A DNA stretch of 64,000 nucleotides, taken from NCBI RefSeq assembly GCF_900156815.1, contig NZ_FTOT01000005.1, positions 1 through 64,000 on the forward strand, read 5' to 3'. The first letter of the stretch is position 1; every line of letters begins with the position of its first letter. Of this stretch, positions 28,893-38,122 are shown piece by piece. The DNA comes from Gemmobacter megaterium. GTDB lineage: Bacteria; Pseudomonadota; Alphaproteobacteria; Rhodobacterales; Rhodobacteraceae. A program made the position numbers and the translations under genes. The notes under the pieces were generated by a model. That model searched no databases. It was not told the DNA's origin and worked only from the letters and a program-made list of their open reading frames with translations.

Positions 28893-29429
28893 TCAGCTAC
28901 CGGCCCCGACCGACAGCACCGTCACCGCGCGACGGTTCTGGGAATAGCACGCCTCGGTCGAACACACTTCGATCGGACGTTCCTTGCCATAGCTGATGGT
29001 GCGCAACCGCGCTGGCGACACCCCTTGCGAGATCAGGTAATCCTGCGCCGCCGCCGCACGGCGGGCACCAAGCGCAAGGTTGTATTCCCGCGTGCCCTGC
29101 TCATCCGCATGGCCTTCGACGATCACAGCGTAGTGGGGGTTGCTGTTGAGCCACTGCGCCTGCCCGGCCAGCACCGACCGCCCCTCGGGCGAGAGCGTGT
29201 GCTGGTCGATGGCGAACAGCACGCGATCGCCGACGCGCTGCTGGAAATAGGCCAGCGATTTCGGATCATTCGGATCGCCCAGACCGGCGGTCCCGATACC
29301 GCCCGCGCCAAAGCCGCCGCCCGCGCCGGTGCCATCGCCAAAGCCACCCTGGCCGTAGCGGTCGGGATTGTTACAGGCTGCGAGCCCCAGCGCAGCAATC
29401 AGCAGGGCGGCCTTTGTAAGATGGCGCAT
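28893..29429 (-). CDS. pal: Peptidoglycan-associated lipoprotein Pal
   Basis: Outer-membrane lipoprotein that tethers the outer membrane to peptidoglycan, 178 residues. The lipobox LGLAAC puts the lipidated Cys at 19. A Gly-rich linker (GQGGFGDGTGAGGGFGAG) follows, then an OmpA_C domain with the peptidoglycan motif EGHADEQGTREYNLALGARRA. A small hairpin (CTCACG/CGTGAG, 29521-29536) lies in the 109-base gap after tolB. Confidence 0.95.
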   Translation of the reverse strand: MRHLTKAALLIAALGLAACNNPDRYGQGGFGDGTGAGGGFGAGGIGTAGLGDPNDPKSLAYFQQRVGDRVLFAIDQHTLSPEGRSVLAGQAQWLNSNPHYAVIVEGHADEQGTREYNLALGARRAAAAQDYLISQGVSPARLRTISYGKERPIEVCSTEACYSQNRRAVTVLSVGAGS

Positions 29430-29538
29430 TGTCCTGTTCCGTTCCTTGTCAGGCCGCGACTGCCCCGCGCGGCATCGTTTATGTCTAGCACCGTTAGGCG
29501 GGGATGGGAATCATCACCGCCTCACGGCCACGTGAGTC

Positions 29539-30882
29539 TCAAGGCAAGAGCGGCGACCAGGCCGGGTCCGACGCGCCGCCCTGCACGGGCACCATCCGGG
29601 GCGGGTTGCGCCCCGTGATGTCCACCGAGAACATTGCGGGCGTGCCTGCTGGTCCGGCGCTTTCGCGCGTGAACATGATGACCCGGCCATTGGGCGCCCA
29701 GGTCGGCCCTTCGTCCAGGAAGCTGGCGGTCAGCAGGCGTTCCTCTGTCCCGTCGGTGCGCATCACGCCTATGTGGAAACGCCCGTCCAGTTGTTTGGTA
29801 AAGGCGATCAGATCGCCACGCGGGCTCCATACCGGGGTGCCATAACGGCCGCGCCCCTGGCTGATGCGCCTGGGTTCGCCGCCAGAGGCCGACATGACAT
29901 AGATCTGCGACCCCCCGGTACGGTCGGATTCAAAGGTGATCTCGCTGCCATCCGGGCTGAACGAGGGCGCCGTCTCGATGGAGGGTGCAGATGTCAGGCG
30001 CGTGGCCTGACCCGTCGTGGTATCTAGGCGATAAAGATCGGTATTCCCGCCTTGCGAGGCCGAAAACACCACCGTCCGCCCATCCGGGGCAAAGCGCGGC
30101 GCAAAGGTCATCTCGCCCGGCAACTGGCCCAGACCGCGCCGCGCGCCCGTGGCAACATCCATCAGCACGATCTGCGGAAACCCGCTTTCGTAAGAAGTAT
30201 AGAGAATGCGGTCTCCGGTGGGGGAAAACCGCGGGGCCAACACCAGCGACCGGCTGTCGGTCAGGAATTGCAGGTTCGCGCCATCATAATCGGCAACCGC
30301 AAGCCGCTTGGCGCGCTGGTTCTTCGGCCCGGTCTCCGAGACGAACACGATACGGCTGTCGAAATAGCCCGATTCTCCGGTGATGCGCGAATAGACGGCA
30401 TCCGCCACCTTGTGCGCCATGCGGCGCCAGCTTTGCGTGGTGCCGACGAATTGCAGCCCCTCGCCCATCTGCTGGCCCGCAAACACGTCGAACAGGCGGA
30501 ACTTCACCACCAGGCGGCTGCCCTGCACACTCACCGCGCCGGTGATCAGCGCCTGGGCATTGACCGCGCGCCAATCCTCGAACTGGACCGGCGCATCAAA
30601 GCTGGAGAGGCGCGAGACATGGGCCGAGGCGGGAATCTCGCGGAACAACCCGGTATTGGCCAGATTCTGCACGACCAGCGCGGAAATGTCGGCGGCAACC
30701 TGGCCGCCGCCCTCAGCCACGAATTGCGGCAAGGCGAATGGCATGGGCTCGATCACCCCGTCGGTGAAACGCAGCCGCAACTGTGCCTGTGCCGAACCGG
30801 GCGCAAACACCGTCATTGCCATCAGCATGGCCAGCAATACGGCCCACAGCTTTGGCGAAATGAGAATGCGGTTCCTGATCAT
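29539..30882 (-). CDS. tolB: Tol-Pal system beta-propeller protein TolB
   Basis: A periplasmic protein of 447 residues. The signal peptide ends about AQAQ. The N-terminal domain binds TolA and Pal; the C-terminal six-blade propeller shows repeated [39 protein letters not shown] motifs. The ATG at 30882 (MIRNRIL) was preferred because it starts a proper signal peptide; a longer frame start at 31071 would overlap tolA. A 137-base gap separates it from tolA, longer than the other gaps in the cluster. Confidence 0.95.
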   Translation of the reverse strand: MIRNRILISPKLWAVLLAMLMAMTVFAPGSAQAQLRLRFTDGVIEPMPFALPQFVAEGGGQVAADISALVVQNLANTGLFREIPASAHVSRLSSFDAPVQFEDWRAVNAQALITGAVSVQGSRLVVKFRLFDVFAGQQMGEGLQFVGTTQSWRRMAHKVADAVYSRITGESGYFDSRIVFVSETGPKNQRAKRLAVADYDGANLQFLTDSRSLVLAPRFSPTGDRILYTSYESGFPQIVLMDVATGARRGLGQLPGEMTFAPRFAPDGRTVVFSASQGGNTDLYRLDTTTGQATRLTSAPSIETAPSFSPDGSEITFESDRTGGSQIYVMSASGGEPRRISQGRGRYGTPVWSPRGDLIAFTKQLDGRFHIGVMRTDGTEERLLTASFLDEGPTWAPNGRVIMFTRESAGPAGTPAMFSVDITGRNPPRMVPVQGGASDPAWSPLLP

Positions 30883-31019
30883 ATCACGCTCTCGGGTTGC
30901 CCCGCCCTCGTCATTGGGCCCTTCCAGTCTGTGCCGGGGTCGGGCCATGTTCCAGTAACGTCTGCGCCAGCCTTCAACGCATATCGCCGACATGCGTTCC
31001 GTCAAAACCCTGTCAGATG

Positions 31020-32312
31020 CTATCGCAAGCGCATGGCATTGTAGTCGAATTCCATCGTGATTTCGCGCCACTGTTCGTACTTGTCGCTTGGCAGCGCACC
31101 GTTTCGGGCACAGCGCATGATCGTGCGGCGCGCAATGTCATAGGCGCCGCGCTTTGCCGCCTCGCTTGGACCATCGGCAGACACCAGTTCGACCGATTCC
31201 ACCGCGCCGTCGGGCAGCATCATCGCGCGGACCGTCACCACCGAGCGCAGCGTATCGGTCGAAGCCGATCCTACGTTCCAGCATTGCGCGATCGCGCGGT
31301 GCAGCGTCTCGATCTCGGCCGATGACAGCGGCGGGCCAGAGGCGGCGCGCCCTGCCCCGCCGGTTCCGGCGCCCGCAGCGGCACGGGCTGCCTCAGCGGC
31401 GGCAGCGGCAGCGGCGGCCGCCACGGCATCTTGCCGCGGCTCGGCCGGACGCGGGGTGCCGGGCCGCGCGGACTCGGTTGGCTGCGGAGCACTGGCGGTC
31501 TGCGTCGGTTCTGCCGCTGGAACGGCTGGCCGGGATTTCGGGCGGATCGAGGCCTGCGGCGCCGAAGGACGCGGGGCCGAGTCGGCCTCGGCCGTCTGAG
31601 TCGCCTCGGTTACAGTGCGCGTGGTTGCGGCCTCGGGCGCGGTGGCCTGGCGGGGTGGCTCTACCGGCGCCGGTTCATCGGCGGGTGCCTCCTCTCGTGC
31701 GTCCTCGACGACAGGCGCCTGCTCAGCCTCGGGCACCGGGGTCGGCGCGGCTTCGGCAGCAACGCGTTCAACCGGACGCTGCCGTGGCCGGGGGCTTTCC
31801 TCCAGCGCATTCGGCAACGGATCCGGCACCGGCTGCGGCGACGGATCGGGCACTGGCTGAGGAACGACCACTGGCTGCGGTTCCGGCTGGGGAACCGGCT
31901 GCGGCGCGGGGGACGGCTCTGTCACTTCGGGCTCTGGCTCGGGCGCAGGGGCTGGCTCGGGGACACTGACGGGTTCGGGCGTGGGGCTCGGCTCTGGTTC
32001 TGGCTCCGGGACCGGCTCGGGCGCAGGCTCCGGGACCGGCTCTGGCGCAGGTTCCGGGACCGGCTCTGGCGCAGGTTCCGGCGCCGGGGCAGGTGTCTGT
32101 GCAGGCGCGGGCTCTGCCTCGGCCGGTTCTTCCGCAGGTGCGGGTGCCGCCGCCTCCAGCGCCGCAAACTCCTCGGAGGAGATCAGCGCAACCTGCGTGA
32201 CGGTCACATCCTCGATGCGGTCACGCGGAAAGAACAGCCCGCCCACCGCGACCCACAGGATCAGGGCCCCGTGCCCGGCCCCCGAAACGATCATTCCCGT
32301 GCGATTGTCCAT
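31020..32312 (-). CDS. tolA: TolA-like envelope protein with long Pro/Glu-rich linker
   Basis: Inner-membrane component that links TolQR to TolB-Pal, 430 residues. There is one N-terminal membrane helix (about 8-28). Residues 55-175 are a Pro-Ala-Glu repeat region ([11 protein letters not shown] units), and about 175-300 is acidic/Ala-Pro-rich. An Ala-rich helical stretch (298-316) precedes the C-terminal TolA/TonB-like domain (330-430, [32 protein letters not shown]). Position between tolR and tolB fixes its identity. The linker is TonB-like instead of the Lys/Ala helix of E. coli TolA. Confidence 0.88.
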   Translation of the reverse strand: MDNRTGMIVSGAGHGALILWVAVGGLFFPRDRIEDVTVTQVALISSEEFAALEAAAPAPAEEPAEAEPAPAQTPAPAPEPAPEPVPEPAPEPVPEPAPEPVPEPEPEPSPTPEPVSVPEPAPAPEPEPEVTEPSPAPQPVPQPEPQPVVVPQPVPDPSPQPVPDPLPNALEESPRPRQRPVERVAAEAAPTPVPEAEQAPVVEDAREEAPADEPAPVEPPRQATAPEAATTRTVTEATQTAEADSAPRPSAPQASIRPKSRPAVPAAEPTQTASAPQPTESARPGTPRPAEPRQDAVAAAAAAAAAEAARAAAGAGTGGAGRAASGPPLSSAEIETLHRAIAQCWNVGSASTDTLRSVVTVRAMMLPDGAVESVELVSADGPSEAAKRGAYDIARRTIMRCARNGALPSDKYEQWREITMEFDYNAMRLR

Positions 32313-32315
32313 GGC

Positions 32316-32792
32316 TCAGCCGCCACTGGCCCCAAAGCGCGGGCCGTCCGTATCCGTCACCAGACCGATGCTGGTATAGCCCGCCGCCTGCAAGGCGCCC
32401 ATCACCTGCGCCACACGGCCATAATTGACCCCGGAATCCGCCCGGATGAACAGCTTGGTGCTCTTGCGCTCGGTCATGATGGCGCGCAGCCGCGGGATCA
32501 GGTCTGCATCGGCCACGGGTGTGGTCTGGATTGTCAGCCCCCCGTCCGGCGCAAGTGAAATGGTCAGCGGTTCTTCCTGTTCGGTCGGCATCGCCTGCGC
32601 GGCGGTCTTGGGCAGCTCCAGCGGCACGCCCACCGTCATCAGCGGTGCGGCCACCATGAAGATGATCAGCAACACCAGCATCACATCGACAAAGGGCGTG
32701 ACGTTGATTTCCGACATCGGCTGCGCACCCCCGCGCCGCCGCCCCCGCCTGCGACCGCCGTTTCCACCGCCATTGATGACACCCGCGCCCAT
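32316..32792 (-). CDS. tolR: TolR (ExbD/TolR family)
   Basis: A 158-residue motor component. It has a single membrane helix (about 33-53) with the conserved Asp in FVDVMLVLLIIFMV, and a periplasmic C-terminal domain (IFIRADSGVNYGRVAQVMGALQ-type ExbD fold). The N-terminus is an unusual Gly/Arg-rich stretch (GGGNGGRRRGRRRGG) before the helix. It lies between tolQ (3-base gap) and tolA (3-base gap). Confidence 0.94.
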   Translation of the reverse strand: MGAGVINGGGNGGRRRGRRRGGAQPMSEINVTPFVDVMLVLLIIFMVAAPLMTVGVPLELPKTAAQAMPTEQEEPLTISLAPDGGLTIQTTPVADADLIPRLRAIMTERKSTKLFIRADSGVNYGRVAQVMGALQAAGYTSIGLVTDTDGPRFGASGG

Positions 32793-32795
32793 CGG

Positions 32796-33497
32796 TCAAG
32801 CCGCCGTATCAAGCTGACGGGACAGGATGGTGGCAAATTCATCCGCAAAGGATTCGTAGTTGCCCACGATGCGCCCACTGTCGGCGGACAGCTTGTTGTA
32901 AAAGACCACTGCCGGGATGGCCGCCACAAGGCCGATGCCCGTGGCCAGCAGCGCCTCGGCAATGCCCGGCGCCACGACGGCCAGATTGGTGTTCTGCGCG
33001 ATGGCGATTTCCTCGAAGGCGTGCTTGATGCCCCAGACCGTACCGAACAGGCCGATGAACGGCGCGGTCGATCCGGTGGTCGCCAGGAAGGGCAACGACT
33101 TGTTCAGCACCTCGGATTCGCGGGCAATCGCCACATCCATGGCGCGGTCGATGCGCGCCTGGGCACCGGCGATCAGCGCCCCGTCCTGCCGATGGCTGCG
33201 CCGCCATTCCGTCATGCCAGCGGCGAACACCTTTTCCGACGCCCCCTGCGGATCCGCCCCAAGCGCCTCGTACAGCTCGTCCAGCGGCTCTCCCGACCAG
33301 AACGCCGCATCAAACACCGCCGCTTCGGCCCGAGCCTTGCGGAATTGCAGATGCTTTTGCACGATGATCGTCCAGGACCAGAACGACATCACGATCAGCA
33401 GGATCATCACCAGCTTCACCGTCAGGGTGGCGCGGGCAAAAAGGGCAAGCAAGGAGAAGTCGATCTCCTGTGCCATCGCAAGGGCTTCGGTTTCCAT
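32796..33497 (-). CDS. tolQ: TolQ (MotA/TolQ/ExbB proton channel)
   Basis: A 233-residue inner-membrane proton-channel subunit with three helices: about 20-45, 130-155 and 170-190. The family block TTGSTAPFIGLFGTVWGIKHAFEEIA and the following GIAEALLATGIGLVAAIPAV are intact. It is the first gene of the tolQRAB-pal-cpoB operon. The usual upstream thioesterase gene ybgC is absent; a regulator gene in the same orientation lies upstream instead. Confidence 0.95.
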   Translation of the reverse strand: METEALAMAQEIDFSLLALFARATLTVKLVMILLIVMSFWSWTIIVQKHLQFRKARAEAAVFDAAFWSGEPLDELYEALGADPQGASEKVFAAGMTEWRRSHRQDGALIAGAQARIDRAMDVAIARESEVLNKSLPFLATTGSTAPFIGLFGTVWGIKHAFEEIAIAQNTNLAVVAPGIAEALLATGIGLVAAIPAVVFYNKLSADSGRIVGNYESFADEFATILSRQLDTAA

Positions 33498-33609
33498 CAG
33501 GGGCTGCTCGTTCTTTATGGCCGTCGCGCGGCGTATTGGCGCAGATTCTACAAGGAATAAAGGCGGAATGCCAACACATCTCCGTCAGGCGTGCCACGTC
33601 TTGCGGAAA

Positions 33610-33636
33610 GCCGCCATGCAGGTGCAGCATGGCGGC
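33610..33636 (-). terminator. Hairpin between scfR-type gene and tolQ
   Basis: A perfect 10-bp stem (GCCGCCATGC / GCATGGCGGC) with a 7-base loop lies just after the stop of the regulator gene at 33641. Only a weak T-rich tail follows. It probably ends the regulator transcript before tolQ. Confidence 0.6.
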
Positions 33637-33640
33637 CACG

Positions 33641-35035
33641 CTAGTCTGGAATCCCATAGGGCAACACGCCCCGCCGATCCGGATCCACCGCCAACCTGCG
33701 CTCCAGCGGCGGAACCGATCTCTGGTGGCAGTCGGGCCGCTCGCAGATTCGGCACGAGATGCCTATCGGCTCGAACCGCCGGGTCAGATCCAGATCATCG
33801 GCATAGACCAGACTGGACGCATGGGCGATCTCGCAGCCCAGACCAATCGCATAACGGCGCACCGGCGCGGTGAAGCTGCCGCCCGGCTTGGTGACATCGC
33901 GCGCCAGGCTGAGGTAGCGCACACCATCCGGGGTCTGCGCCAGTTGCCGCAGGAAACGACCGGGCGTTTCGAATGCGCGATGCACGTTCCATAGCGGACA
34001 GGCACCGCCGAAGCGCGCAAACTGAAGCCGCGTTGCGGAATGCCGCTTGGTGATGGTCCCGGCCTGATCCACCCGCACGAAGAAGAACGGAACACCCTTC
34101 GATCCCGGCCGCTGCAAGGTAGACAGGCGGTGCGCCACCTGCTCGATGCTGGCGCCGAAACGGTCGGCCAACCGCTCCAGATCGTGCCGTTCCTCTCGGG
34201 CAGCGATCAGAAACGGCGCATAGGGCATCTGCGCGGCGCCCGCAAAATAATTCGCCAACCCGATCTTGGCGATCCCCCGTGCCTCTACGGTCTGAAACCG
34301 CGCCAGATCCAGCGTCGCCTCCAGCAGATCGTCCTGCGTCAACAGGGCAATCTGGTGCAGCAACTGAAACCGGCGCGTGGCCTCGGGGACGCGCGCGGAA
34401 ATCGTCAGCCGCCGCGTCGCCGCATCATAGGCACGGACCAACGGCATCTCGCTGACCTGCACCGAGATCCCCCGCGCCTCCAGCACCGAGACCGCAGCCT
34501 GCACAAGATCGCGCCCGGCCGCCTCGCGGGCAAACCGCTCGGCGCTCCGGTCCACAGCGTCGATGTAATTGTCGCAATAGTGGAAGAAATCGCGCACCTC
34601 ATCCCAAGGGCTTGGCGCTGCGGACCGATCCTCGCGCCCCAAGGCCTCGTCAAGCGAGGCCAGTCTCTCGCTCGCCTGCCGATAGGCGCGGTGCAAGTTG
34701 AGAAAGGCCCGCGCCAGCCCCGGCGCATTCGACGCCACAAGACGCAGATCCGCCTGCGGCGCCCCGCCCGGCCCGAAAACCGGATCGACCAGCGCCTCGC
34801 GCATGTCCGAAACCAGACGCTCGGAATCGCCGGTGGTCAGTTCGGTGACATCCAGGCCGAACTCCTGCGCCAGCCGCAGAACAACCGCCGCCGATACAGG
34901 CCGGTGATTGTGCTCCATCTGGTTGAGATAGGGCAGCGATATTCCCAGCTTTTCGGCGAATGCCTTTTGCGACAGCCCGATCCGCCCGCGCACTTCGCGC
35001 AGCTTGGTTCCGGCATACAGCTTTTGCGTGGCCAT
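33641..35035 (-). CDS. XRE-family regulator of the short-chain fatty acyl-CoA type (ScfR/PccR/RamB-like)
   Basis: A 464-residue cytoplasmic regulator. The N-terminal XRE HTH (about 8-65, LSQKAFAEKLGISLPYLNQMEHNHRPVS) is followed by a helical linker, an IrrE/ImmA-like domain (about 195-330, LLHQIALLTQDDLLEATL) and a C-terminal domain with a Cys cluster (GISCRICERPDCHQR). This architecture matches PccR of Rhodobacter sphaeroides, which senses acyl-CoA status and controls propionyl-CoA carboxylase. Two TTTGCAAA boxes flank its likely promoter (35052-35081), suggesting autoregulation. No acyl-CoA gene is adjacent. Confidence 0.85.
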   Translation of the reverse strand: MATQKLYAGTKLREVRGRIGLSQKAFAEKLGISLPYLNQMEHNHRPVSAAVVLRLAQEFGLDVTELTTGDSERLVSDMREALVDPVFGPGGAPQADLRLVASNAPGLARAFLNLHRAYRQASERLASLDEALGREDRSAAPSPWDEVRDFFHYCDNYIDAVDRSAERFAREAAGRDLVQAAVSVLEARGISVQVSEMPLVRAYDAATRRLTISARVPEATRRFQLLHQIALLTQDDLLEATLDLARFQTVEARGIAKIGLANYFAGAAQMPYAPFLIAAREERHDLERLADRFGASIEQVAHRLSTLQRPGSKGVPFFFVRVDQAGTITKRHSATRLQFARFGGACPLWNVHRAFETPGRFLRQLAQTPDGVRYLSLARDVTKPGGSFTAPVRRYAIGLGCEIAHASSLVYADDLDLTRRFEPIGISCRICERPDCHQRSVPPLERRLAVDPDRRGVLPYGIPD

Positions 35036-35051
35036 GTGCGCTCTCTCGGTG

Positions 35052-35091
35052 TTTGCAAATTCACCCTATCCGGTTTGCAAACTCCACCCAA
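35052..35091 (-). promoter_or_regulatory. Promoter of the ScfR-type gene with two TTTGCAAA operator boxes
   Basis: TTTGCAAA occurs at 35052-35059 and 35074-35081, centre-to-centre 22 bases (about two helical turns). On the minus strand a possible -35 TTGGGT (35086-35091) and -10 TAGGGT (35063-35068) are 17 bases apart. One box would lie in the spacer and the other just after the -10. The box sequence is that reported for PccR-type regulators. A third ATTTGCAT-like half-site lies near 35110-35117. Confidence 0.6.
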
Positions 35092-35163
35092 GCCCACCAT
35101 ATCGCGCGGATGCAAATATCGCCGCCGGGCGCACCCACCACCCTGCACCGCACGGCCAACGGA

Positions 35164-36189
35164 TCAGCGCCCAGCCTCCACCAGCCGGCGCAGCATATCC
35201 GCCTGTGTCACCGAACCGATGACCTGCCCGTCTTCGACCACCGGCACCGCATCGGCCGATTGGGCCAACCGCGCCATGACACGCCGCACCGGCGTATCGG
35301 GCGCAACGGGTGGGGCGGCACCACCGGCGGGTGCCCCCATGACGTCACGCGCGGTCAGAAATTCCATGGGGTTCATATGGGCCAGAAAGTCGGCAACATG
35401 GCGCGATGCGGGGCGCGCGATGATGTCGCGCGGCGTACCCATCTGCAAGATACGCCCCTCGTCCATCAAAGCGATGCGGTTGCCCAGCCGGAACGCCTCG
35501 TCCAGATCATGGCTCACGAACAGGATCGTCCGGCGCAGACGCGACTGATGGTCCAGCAATTCGCCCTGCAACCGCGCCCGGATCAGCGGATCAAGGGCCG
35601 AAAACGGCTCGTCCATCAACAGGATCGGCGCTTCGGTGGCAAAGGCGCGGGCCAGCCCGACACGTTGCTGCATTCCTCCCGACAGGTCCGCGACCGCGCG
35701 ATCGGCCCATTGCGACAGGCCCACCATCTCCAGTTGCGCGGCGATCCGGCGGGCGCGTTCGTCACCGGACACCCCCGACAGCTCCAGCCCAAGACCCACG
35801 TTCTGCGCCACCGTGCGCCAGGGCAGCAGGCCGAACTGCTGGAACACCATGGCAATGCAGGCGCGGCGCAGATGGCGCAGGGTGGCCGGATCCGCATCCG
35901 TAACCGACACCATGCGCGTCCCGTCGTTCACCCGCACCTGCCCCCGCACCACCGGATTGAGACCGTTGACCGCGCGCAGCAGCGTGGACTTTCCCGAACC
36001 CGACAACCCCATGAGCACCAGGATTTCACCCTCGGCCACCGTCAGGCTACAATCGTGAACCCCAAGGGTCTGCCCGGTCGCGGCCCGCACCTCGTCGCGC
36101 GCGGCGCCGCGATCCATCAAGGGCAGCGCCGCGGCGGGGCGGTCGCCGAACACGATGGAAACGCGATCCAGTTCCACCGCCGTCGTCAT
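35164..36189 (-). CDS. choV: Choline ABC transporter ATP-binding protein ChoV
   Basis: A 341-residue ATPase of the glycine betaine/proline/choline class. Walker A is GLSGSGKST, the signature DLSGGMQQRVGLARAF, Walker B PILLMDEPFSALDPLIRARLQ, and the H-loop FVSHDLDEAF. The C-terminus has a CBS-type regulatory domain (ARDVMGAPAGG, then VPVVEDGQVIGSVTQADML). The ATG at 36189 overlaps the end of choW (ATGA), fixing the start. Last gene of the choXWV operon. Confidence 0.92.
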   Translation of the reverse strand: MTTAVELDRVSIVFGDRPAAALPLMDRGAARDEVRAATGQTLGVHDCSLTVAEGEILVLMGLSGSGKSTLLRAVNGLNPVVRGQVRVNDGTRMVSVTDADPATLRHLRRACIAMVFQQFGLLPWRTVAQNVGLGLELSGVSGDERARRIAAQLEMVGLSQWADRAVADLSGGMQQRVGLARAFATEAPILLMDEPFSALDPLIRARLQGELLDHQSRLRRTILFVSHDLDEAFRLGNRIALMDEGRILQMGTPRDIIARPASRHVADFLAHMNPMEFLTARDVMGAPAGGAAPPVAPDTPVRRVMARLAQSADAVPVVEDGQVIGSVTQADMLRRLVEAGR

Positions 36190-37118
36190 TGGCCACGCCT
36201 CCGCAACATCCGGTCCAGCAGGATGGCCAGCACCACGATCACCATGCCGGATTCGAAGCCCAGAGCCGGGTTCACGCTGTTCAGCGCCCGCACGACAGGC
36301 ACCCCCAACCCGTTCGCACCGACCAGGGCGGCGATCACCACCATGGACAACGACAGCATGATGGTCTGGTTCAGGCCCGCCATGATCTGCGGCCAGGCCC
36401 ATGGCAGCTCCACCTTCCAAAGCTTTTGAAACGGCGTGGCACCAAAGGCTGTCGCCGCCTCGGACAGCGCGGGCGGGGTCGTCGAGATGCCCAGATGGGT
36501 CAGGCGGATCGGGGCAGGCAGCACAAAGATCACCGTCGCCACCAGCCCCGGCACCATCCCGAGGCCAAAAAAGACGATGGCCGGGATCAGATAGACAAAG
36601 GTCGGCAGGGTCTGCATCAGATCCAGAACCGGCTGCATCACCCGGTAAAGACGGGGGCGGTGCGCCGCCGCGATTCCGATGGGCACGCCCACCCCCATGC
36701 AGAAAATGCCTGCGGTCAGGATCAGCGACAGGCTTTCGGTGGTCGCCTTCCAATATCCCTGATTCACGATGAACAGGAACCCCAACGCGACAACCGCGCA
36801 ACTTTTCAGGCTGCGCTGAAGCAACCAGGTCAGCCAGACGAAAAGCGCGATCATGACGAACGGATGCCAGACCGGATCGTAGAGCGGCACATAGCCCGCC
36901 GGCTCCTGCAACGCCTGGCCCACCGCGCGCCGCAACGAGCCACGCCCCAGCAGGCTGCGGTCGATCGGCCATTGCAGCACCAGCAGGATCGCGTCGATCA
37001 TGCCGCCCAATGCCCAGGCGATCGCGTCGAACACACCGCCCATATGCGCGGCCATCCAGTCAAAGACCGCCTTCGCCTTCTGCCCCACCGGGATTTTCGT
37101 CTGTATGGTCCAGGTCAT
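36186..37118 (-). CDS. choW: Choline ABC transporter permease ChoW
   Basis: A 310-residue inner-membrane permease of the ProW/OpuAB type with about six to eight helices. Conserved blocks are GIAAAHRPRLYRVMQPVLDLMQTLPTFVYLIPA and the coupling segment AATAFGATPFQKLWKVELPWAWPQI, ending in NSVNPALGFESG. It follows choX after a 50-base gap that contains a perfect hairpin, and overlaps choV by four bases. Confidence 0.92.
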   Translation of the reverse strand: MTWTIQTKIPVGQKAKAVFDWMAAHMGGVFDAIAWALGGMIDAILLVLQWPIDRSLLGRGSLRRAVGQALQEPAGYVPLYDPVWHPFVMIALFVWLTWLLQRSLKSCAVVALGFLFIVNQGYWKATTESLSLILTAGIFCMGVGVPIGIAAAHRPRLYRVMQPVLDLMQTLPTFVYLIPAIVFFGLGMVPGLVATVIFVLPAPIRLTHLGISTTPPALSEAATAFGATPFQKLWKVELPWAWPQIMAGLNQTIMLSLSMVVIAALVGANGLGVPVVRALNSVNPALGFESGMVIVVLAILLDRMLRRRGQ

Positions 37119-37129
37119 GCGTCAGATCC

Positions 37130-37159
37130 GGCAGGGCGCCGTCTGTGCCGCGCCCTGCC
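37130..37159 (-). promoter_or_regulatory. Intercistronic hairpin between choX and choW
   Basis: A perfect 10-bp stem (GGCAGGGCGC / GCGCCCTGCC) with a 10-base loop fills most of the choX-choW gap. It sits exactly between the binding-protein and permease genes, like the hairpin at 4234-4260. It probably stabilises the choX part of the mRNA or attenuates read-through into the permease genes. Confidence 0.6.
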
Positions 37160-37168
37160 CCTTGGCCA

Positions 37169-38092
37169 TCACTTCAGGGCCGCAGCGACGGCAGCCACGG
37201 CCTCGCCGCCATCCTTTGTCGTGACACCCTTCAGCCACGCCTGCCAGATCGCAGGGTTGGCAGCCAGCCAGGTGCGGGCAGCCAGGTGCGGATCGGCCCC
37301 CTCATTCAGGATCGCGCCCATGATGTCGTTCTCCATCGCAAGCGTGAAGGACAGGTTCTGCAACAGCCCGCCAACATTGGGGCATTCGGCGACATACCCC
37401 GCGCGGGTGTTGGTCGCCACAATCGCACCGCCCAGATCGGGGCCGAAATACGCATCGCCGCCCGTCAGATAGGTGATCTCCAGAGACGCGTTCATCGGAT
37501 GCGGTTCCCACCCCAGGAACACAACCGGCTTGCCTGCACCATCGGCACGGGTGACGGCCGCCAGCATCCCGGCTTCGGAGCTTTCCACCAGATCAAACGC
37601 CTCCAGACCGAAAGGGCCGGAATCGATCATGTCCAGAATCAGGCGGTTGCCATCATTCCCCGGCTCGATCCCATAGATCTTGCCGTCCAGGGCCGCGCGA
37701 TGCGCCGCAATATCGCTGAAATCCGCAATCCCCAGTGCCGCACCGGCCGCATTGGTGGCAAGCGTGTATTTCGCGCCTTCCAGATTGGTGCGCACAGTCT
37801 CGACCTGCCCCGCATCCCGATAGGGGGCGATGTCGGCCTCCATCGTCGGCATCCAGTTGCCAAGGAACACGTCAATGTCGCCCTGGGCCAGACCGGCATA
37901 GGTCACAGGGACGGACAGCAGCTTTGTTTCGGTCTCATAGCCCAATGCCTCCAGCACAACAGAGGTCGCGGCGGTCGTGGCCGTGATGTCCGTCCAGCCC
38001 ACATCCGAGAACACGACCTTGCCACAGTCGGCAAATGCCGGGGCGGCGGACAGACCAAGGGCGGTGGCTAGGATCAGACGGCGCAGGGTCAT
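37169..38092 (-). CDS. choX: Choline-binding periplasmic protein ChoX
   Basis: A 307-residue periplasmic binding protein with a signal peptide ending AAPAFA. Numbered from the ATG at 38092, the ligand-cage residues W33, D35, W80, Y109 and W195 each lie ten positions before W43, D45, W90, Y119 and W205, the choline-box residues I recall for Sinorhizobium meliloti ChoX. This gives strong support for choline binding. An AAGGAG site precedes this ATG; a GTG at 38107 is an alternative. It is divergent from betI. Confidence 0.93.
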   Translation of the reverse strand: MTLRRLILATALGLSAAPAFADCGKVVFSDVGWTDITATTAATSVVLEALGYETETKLLSVPVTYAGLAQGDIDVFLGNWMPTMEADIAPYRDAGQVETVRTNLEGAKYTLATNAAGAALGIADFSDIAAHRAALDGKIYGIEPGNDGNRLILDMIDSGPFGLEAFDLVESSEAGMLAAVTRADGAGKPVVFLGWEPHPMNASLEITYLTGGDAYFGPDLGGAIVATNTRAGYVAECPNVGGLLQNLSFTLAMENDIMGAILNEGADPHLAARTWLAANPAIWQAWLKGVTTKDGGEAVAAVAAALK

Positions 38093-38122
38093 GATGACTC
38101 CTTTCACAGATGGACGACTTTA

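Noticed and set aside
31020-32312. TonB rather than TolA
   Set aside because: The Pro-Glu spacer is TonB-like, but its place between tolR and tolB and the C-terminal segment fit TolA; no receptor genes are nearby.
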